This document shows, piece by piece, positions 6,901 to 9,522 of a DNA stretch of 9,522 nucleotides. Location of the stretch: contig CAYOWC010000193.1 of NCBI GenBank assembly GCA_964407525.1, positions 1 to 9,522 of the forward strand, written 5' to 3'. The position numbers were made by a program, and so were the translations under genes. Source of the stretch: DUZB01 sp964407525 (GTDB lineage: Bacteria > Desulfobacterota > DSM-4660 > Desulfatiglandales > Desulfatiglandaceae). Under the pieces are notes generated by a model, which worked only from the letters and a program-made list of their open reading frames with translations, ran no database searches and had not been told where the DNA came from. The stretch's first letter is position 1. Each line of letters opens with the position of its first letter.

Positions 6901-9218
6901 ACTTCTTCTATATTGATGTCAGTGTCCAGACGCAGATTTTTCAATTCAACAGTCAGCATATCGACATTAAGGGTGAACATGGACAAAGCTTCTGACGGTG
7001 CTTGTTTCAGCGCATTTACGACCTGCTTGCTTGTAACCGTGTGGCGGCAAAGCGCGGCTTGTGGGACGTTTGGGGGTTGTGAAGGATCTTCGGCACTTTG
7101 TACGTTCGCTTGAACCGGCTTTATAATTTCAGCGCTCACAAGAGAACTGTAGATATCGATGGATGCCTGTTGTTTGATATAGGCGGTCTGAAAGGATTGT
7201 GGCTTGATGAACAGCGGTTGGAGCTCATCCAGGATGGTCTTCCTGAGATGATCCAAGCCCGACTTGCTAAATGTGGTACCCAAAAGATGCGTTGCGTGAT
7301 CTGGCAGTTTTCTGGTGGTCAAATATTGGAATTGGTAGGGATGCAGGCCGGTCTGCCGCAGCCAGCTTGCCCAATAGTCGATCGTTTTTAGGTCGTCCAG
7401 ACGGTCTACTTCAGCAGTATTGAGCTTGTTCTTTCCCGTTCCCGTGATGCAATTCAGCAGGCTGAGATACTCGCTCACAGACAGCTGTAGCGCCAACGCC
7501 ATTTTGCTGAGCCGATACAGCCGCGTGAGGGTTGGAACGTCGAGGGGAACCGCGTTCATTTTGAGCTTCGGTTGACCGTAAGTGCTCAAATGCTCGACCA
7601 TGGCCTGCAGGTCATCATTGCTGACGCCAAGCGCGGCAATAAGACTCGCACGAATATTTTGCTGACTGGGTGGTTTTGGCAACGGGTGGCTAGGTTGATG
7701 GAGGAATTTGGAGAGAGCATCTTTCCTTCGGGCCCGGGCGGTTTCCAAGTCACCTTGTTCAGCAGACTGAATGATCGGTTCAGAATCGAAATGCCCGTCA
7801 CTGACGGATTCAAGCTGCATCAATCCATCGAGCAGGTCTGGTGTCAGCGCGGTGTTCGATGCCAGATCTGTTGACGCGTTCCAGATCAGCGGTGGTGTCG
7901 TAGAATCCGGGAACCCGATGCCTTTGGGGTGATAGTCTGGCGCTATAGGGTCGGCGTCAGGCTGGTAAAATGGCGGGGTATTGAAGATCCGGTCGAACTG
8001 GGATTTTTCCTGTACGTCCTCCGACGCGGCTTCCAGCACTCTTGTATCAATTGGCGCCAAGAAGTTGCAAAACTCTTCCCCCGACATGGCATACTTTTTG
8101 CCGAGTTTGCGGAAAAGCGACAGGCGCAAGAAAACTCCTGGCAGACCATTTTTTTCAGCTTTTGATGGATTGGCATCTTCATCTCTCTTAACGGCGGTGA
8201 AGATACGATCCAGCTCACCGTATGACCAACCAAGGCAGTTTTGCCAACGAATAAAGCGGTTGAGGTTGCGCAGAGTGTCCTGGTCGAGATTATCAATGTG
8301 CTGCCGTTCTGGGGCATTCGCATCGCCAGATACTTTTTTCAGACTGATGGACAGCGGTTGGAATTGGGGGGTGCCGAATGGTATCAGTTCTGCGAATTCT
8401 TCAGGTGTAAGATCGGTCTGTTTCATAAACGTCCCGACGTCCGACAAAACCGAAAGAAGTTGCTCCTCGGTCGTCATCTGCGGCAGACCATATGCTTCAG
8501 CCAGCACGGTTATGTCAGATGGAGGGGTGCCTGCTCCAACGGCTTGCGATAGAATTCCAGAATCGTGCTCAGCTGTGAGATAGCCCAGTCCAATTCGACT
8601 GACGGAAAGGCTTTCGGCGACCAAAGCGGGGTGGTTTTCAGGCAGGTGAAATGTTTCGTAGATCGTCTGCAAATCGATCTTGAAATGGTTCAGATAGGCA
8701 CGAATCAGCTCAAACGGAATATTGGCGGGGAGATCAAAGGGATGCCTGGCGGTTGCCAGAACCAGGTGTGGGTCAGCGCCCAGGTCAGACTTCAATCTAT
8801 CGAGAATGACCTGATTTACGATTTCCAGATAGGGCTGCTCGTCAACGGTATTCTTTGCATCGAGCGGTATGTCCCATAGCCCACTACGTCGGGAATGCAG
8901 ATCCATCCCACTGGGTGCATTCCGCACCTTGGATTCTATGAGTCGCATCAGATCAACAAAATAGGCGGCTGGGCTAAGCATGGATCTGTCATGATCAACC
9001 GGACCCAATGCTTTCACTTGCGAAAACAATTTCTGGTAACTGGGAAATCGTTCCGCGAGTTTTTTCTGCGCACTGGGTTCGGTTGCTTTGGGTAAAGCGG
9101 CCGTTTGGCTTAGCGCAGCATGCAAATGTTTGAGATTGCTGCCGGCAAAATTGTTCGAAGCAATATTGTGGACGTTGGCCCATTCAAACATCGTGAGGGG
9201 AGCAGTTGATTCGGTCAT
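999..9218 (-). CDS. TcA-type Tc (ABC) toxin subunit with an inserted Asp-box propeller
   Basis: This 2739-residue protein belongs to the TcdA/TccA+TccB family. In characterised members a TcA pentamer binds host cells and, at a pH trigger, injects a TcC toxic fragment delivered by the TcB-TcC cocoon. Landmarks in order are: LSPAAYFVDLMRLIESKV at 81-98 (VRP1-like N-terminus); a long helical shell to about 1095; DYLLVDVEMSGVAKISKIKL near 1135 and WEANRKVFLHPENYLEPGLR near 1195 (ABC-toxin region and neuraminidase-like domain); the Asp-box block at about 1465-1790; WYHHVFNPTP from W1898; YWDFADDRLFKIRH around W2068; a pore/coiled-coil region at about 2200-2440, with LLPPEQANLSL near 2220, the hydrophobic stretch AAVAAHLIPTVFGF from 2244, and QWM at W2363; and a TcB-binding domain from about 2475, with ERYLPFEGTG near 2572 and HLRYTAHEDG around Y2608. 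About 130 residues follow that last block, ending in RYPFD. There is no signal peptide, which is normal for Tc toxins. The ATG at 9218 is supported by an upstream AAGGAAGG. The gene ends with tandem stops, TAG then TGA. No frameshift is seen. The assignment to the TcA family is firm; host target and toxicity are not visible from sequence. Confidence 0.95.
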   Translation of the reverse strand: MTESTAPLTMFEWANVHNIASNNFAGSNLKHLHAALSQTAALPKATEPSAQKKLAERFPSYQKLFSQVKALGPVDHDRSMLSPAAYFVDLMRLIESKVRNAPSGMDLHSRRSGLWDIPLDAKNTVDEQPYLEIVNQVILDRLKSDLGADPHLVLATARHPFDLPANIPFELIRAYLNHFKIDLQTIYETFHLPENHPALVAESLSVSRIGLGYLTAEHDSGILSQAVGAGTPPSDITVLAEAYGLPQMTTEEQLLSVLSDVGTFMKQTDLTPEEFAELIPFGTPQFQPLSISLKKVSGDANAPERQHIDNLDQDTLRNLNRFIRWQNCLGWSYGELDRIFTAVKRDEDANPSKAEKNGLPGVFLRLSLFRKLGKKYAMSGEEFCNFLAPIDTRVLEAASEDVQEKSQFDRIFNTPPFYQPDADPIAPDYHPKGIGFPDSTTPPLIWNASTDLASNTALTPDLLDGLMQLESVSDGHFDSEPIIQSAEQGDLETARARRKDALSKFLHQPSHPLPKPPSQQNIRASLIAALGVSNDDLQAMVEHLSTYGQPKLKMNAVPLDVPTLTRLYRLSKMALALQLSVSEYLSLLNCITGTGKNKLNTAEVDRLDDLKTIDYWASWLRQTGLHPYQFQYLTTRKLPDHATHLLGTTFSKSGLDHLRKTILDELQPLFIKPQSFQTAYIKQQASIDIYSSLVSAEIIKPVQANVQSAEDPSQPPNVPQAALCRHTVTSKQVVNALKQAPSEALSMFTLNVDMLTVELKNLRLDTDINIEEVADYVCHILHDKQLINDSMMLALDGDDDFQVGHETDFNNLLEDVSKSPDLESVVTFVRDKLLQNASAIRSIRDTLNVHLTQQNKTTVTDMASYFHQDSKSVENAMNFLNTHMQDAARFTDEAVLLNTASLLFLSKSLNLKPEMFEALLIPESGSIFGLAPPDGAASDEAMEIGAETLQLVSEFSGLVELFETNGSAGKKTTSELVEFLSDWSLDGNDKDLIAKLGHLSGWREDQVKLVQKYLAGKVPANNNTISNLVCIKRCFELKSKLGVDMQFLTQLAYLQNSDEKPTSLDEYTNAAKGLLSAMKAQYDASQWPNIYDPLNAHLNEVERDVLTRFTIWHLNQPDSTKVLEAFGPIENLKDLSDYLLVDVEMSGVAKISKIKLGLNTLQRYVQRCHMGLEGDVTVGIGDKEWTWRSHYRLWEANRKVFLHPENYLEPGLRKIKTPIFKELEDALLQGEITNDSVTKAYLRYFDKLDVLTQLTVVDACSGIVTDPGNPDGVFTIFVVGRTNATTPEFYHRSAVLAANNNITGWSPWQKIDLHIPVNTVRCVYAEHRLNLFWSETTEKTHRAEKTGAKTTWTFATVKFTHQNVSGDWFAPLSVPGLEELLIATTAADPKTHKPKQTLKVLYPKPHSVLGAEAALILAAAFNGTKPVLLMNFDWNYPRPDQAKKDIQALFPEQAIDGGFLRYSFSRYPKSVDSWVPSGSGLPTDCHFDRFARGSGGKTIYLTGHGPGAGLYSSDDDGTTWTLLKKSDATNVADRLFILVSGKDLILGISVAEKPSSTMSFAEGGKSWTPGQPMAGVMFSLALGADGKTIFAGTDKGVFTSGNQGASWVPKSKGIAAEDLQIQAFLASPDKKTMFAGAIEAVYSSVDNGLNWTKMAAPTKFVTVSFEVGPDGKTLFAGATEGVFRSTNNGKNWIKASHGLPTSSAPLDGVPAGRCMVSGLGVGPYGGILFAACSIDNTAFDVYYTFDNGDSWLPINKGAVPGYELQSLLITEHRILAAFYSKTTVNAFELSRFVVFDQKDGGRHSVLGMPGDKGAYSQYELNSKAAGELRNILIQRGLDALLSLPSQSVPEFPIGASKKLSFDLSSAYAIYYREIFLHIPFLIADTLNRNQKFEDAQKWYHHVFNPTPMLDAHGAVDKKDTSAYWRYLPFKGHQLEKLTDIEKRHPQEFKVYSEDPFDPHAIAGMRMGAYEKAIVMKYIDNLLEWGDQLFAQDNWESIVQAMTLYVLAQELLGKKPRSNSLPYRPAPSETYASFKIKYPSESKDSPDTFHVSDTAYFPVPPNTNFAGYWDFADDRLFKIRHSMNIKGLVRQLALFQPPIDPMQIIRALAGGGDLANAANQLSEPVPHYRFSVVLRQAKSVAGTLAQLGSSLLAALEKKDVEQLSLLRSTNERAILNLTTKLKRNQIEDAGKTVESLNANLTSATKRHDYYAGAIGRGLLPPEQANLSLTSNSLTARNVARDMRGAAVAAHLIPTVFGFADGCFQPGSSVGEAASLSDAFGEIYSQQAGLAATQGQNARRLENWTLQKTVAEQEMSQIQAQIAGATIKQDVAQRELEIHQNSIQQADEKEQFLKGKFTNEDLYQWMIGRISTVYFQTYKLAVDLARAAEKAYQFERNTNDTFIIAEYWDSLKKGLLSGEGLLLTLDHLEKAHFDAGKRPMEIEKTISLRQIAPHAWLDLRAGGKCAFHLTEKLFDYDFPGHYCRKIVSIAITIPAIVGPYQNVQATLRQTANRVLLTPDPKGVDFLLSAKKSGAAAGDQTNVRTDWRRQQQVALSKGVQDDGLFELNFHDERYLPFEGTGAVSDWELVLPKATNNVNFESISDVIIHLRYTAHEDGTLRQHLEKPLSKFNGIQLVSVRQQFPSVWQAGQNGDTEIELVEKLFPMNLKPGTLALQKITMMLYAKPIAGDGSQAEPTKITAEATPDGKSGAKIWKLKLTHKQVKSSEDIIMLIPFEGTRYPFD
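3849..4826 (-). repeat. Seven Asp-box (BNR) repeats within the TcA protein
   Basis: Within the toxin, seven tryptophans at residues 1474, 1520, 1567, 1607, 1651, 1692 and 1751 close repeating units spaced 46, 47, 40, 44, 41 and 59 residues apart. Good Asp-box motifs (S/T-x-D/N-x-G-x-S/T/N-W) are SSDDDGTTW, TSGNQGASW, SSVDNGLNW, RSTNNGKNW and YTFDNGDSW. Those at 1474 (SVDSW) and 1567 (FAEGGKSW) are degenerate. Three central units share a preceding strand pattern, GADGKTIFAGTDKGVF, SPDKKTMFAGAIEAVY and GPDGKTLFAGATEGVF, suggesting tandem duplication. Seven units predict one seven-bladed beta-propeller, as in sortilin-like, Ycf48-like or sialidase-type folds. No sialidase FRIP motif or arginine triad was identified, so binding rather than catalysis is more likely. 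Flanking sequence on both sides is ordinary TcA, so the block is an internal insertion or replacement. Confidence 0.88.
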
Positions 9219-9226
9219 CTTCGAAA

Positions 9227-9234
9227 CCTTCCTT
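9227..9234 (-). promoter_or_regulatory. Ribosome binding site of the toxin gene
   Basis: On the minus strand AAGGAAGG lies 8 bases before the ATG, a strong Shine-Dalgarno match at good spacing. It fixes the start at 9218. The rest of the 110-base gap (9219-9328) is A/T-rich in places, but no convincing -35/-10 pair was found. Transcription may come from this gap or read through from the upstream gene. Confidence 0.8.
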
Positions 9235-9328
9235 TCAGACTAGCTGCCTAATATTTTCTGTTGCGGTTCTCGGTTTGGTTGCACCTATTCTTCGGTTGCA
9301 TAATGTGCATTTTGATAAATTCAGCTGT

Positions 9329-9522
9329 TTAGTCTTGCCGTGAAGATGAAAGTTTTTCTCCGGTTTTCCTGTTTTCGGATTGGCTCAACACTGCTTTTCT
9401 CGTCTCAGCCGATATCAGCCCGGCATTGTGCAGATGAACGACAGAATCGTGGATGGCCTGACTGCCGGAAGACCACGTGCCGTGAGAAGCGACTTCGGGA
9501 TCAAAGCCGTGCAAAATCATTT
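9329..9522 (-). CDS. 3' end of an unrecognised upstream gene (partial)
   Basis: A reading frame enters from the right edge on the minus strand and stops with TAA at 9329-9331, 110 bases before the toxin start. About 64 codons are visible. The residues include FDPEVASHGTWSSGSQAIHD followed by SVVHLHNAGLISAETRKAVL, and it ends in a charged, serine-rich tail (SSSRQD). The first part looks like an alpha-helical end of a soluble domain; the tail looks disordered. An ATG at 9518-9520 could in principle start a 63-residue protein, but no upstream sequence is available to test this, and a gene running off the window is more likely. Same strand and short gap allow co-transcription with the toxin. The family was not recognised. 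Confidence 0.5.
   Translation of the reverse strand, partial: MILHGFDPEVASHGTWSSGSQAIHDSVVHLHNAGLISAETRKAVLSQSENRKTGEKLSSSRQD

Noticed and set aside
7981..8583. A 200-codon frame antisense to the toxin N-terminal region
   Set aside because: Serine/arginine-rich shadow translation with no domain, opposite conserved TcA sequence.
9241..9328. Promoter and 20-codon leader frame upstream of the toxin
   Set aside because: A short frame begins at an ATG in the gap, but it has no ribosome binding site, and no -35/-10 pair stood out against the A/T-rich background.

Overview
The window is dominated by one very long minus-strand gene (999-9218, 2739 codons). It encodes a TcA-type subunit of a Tc (ABC) insecticidal toxin complex, the TcdA / 'Salmonella virulence plasmid A protein' superfamily. 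Family hallmarks occur in the expected order: the N-terminal LSPAAYFVDL block, a long helical shell region, the ABC-toxin region that runs into the neuraminidase-like domain, the WYHHVFNPTP and YWDFADDRLFKIRH blocks, a pore-forming/coiled-coil region, and a C-terminal TcB-binding domain. The organism cannot be named. Base composition is roughly balanced, gene style is bacterial, and Tc toxins are commonest in Gram-negative (Pseudomonadota-like) bacteria, which fits but does not prove that source.

The most notable feature lies inside the toxin. At about residues 1465-1790 (3849-4826) there is a run of seven regularly spaced Trp-ended units. Several are textbook Asp-box (BNR) motifs, such as SSDDDGTTW and SSVDNGLNW. 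This predicts a seven-bladed beta-propeller inserted where TcA proteins usually carry part of their receptor-binding/neuraminidase-like region. The protein is about 200 residues longer than the roughly 2500-residue TcdA prototype, and this insertion can account for it.

Left of the toxin (1-998) is a gene-poor accessory stretch. It holds a small HEAT-repeat-like gene on the minus strand (172-562) that is frameshifted at a run of four A/T bases. The gene lies between two related palindromic elements: a degenerate one at 27-86 and a near-perfect one at 568-639 with 25-base arms. These resemble the short palindromes scattered by REP-associated (Y1) transposases. From 640 to 998 no gene is visible.

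Right of the toxin, a 110-base gap carries a good ribosome binding site. It separates the toxin from the 3' end of another minus-strand reading frame (9329-9522), which runs off the window and was not recognised. No TcB or TcC gene is present in the window. The partner proteins must be encoded upstream beyond the edge or elsewhere, or this TcA works alone or with non-adjacent partners.
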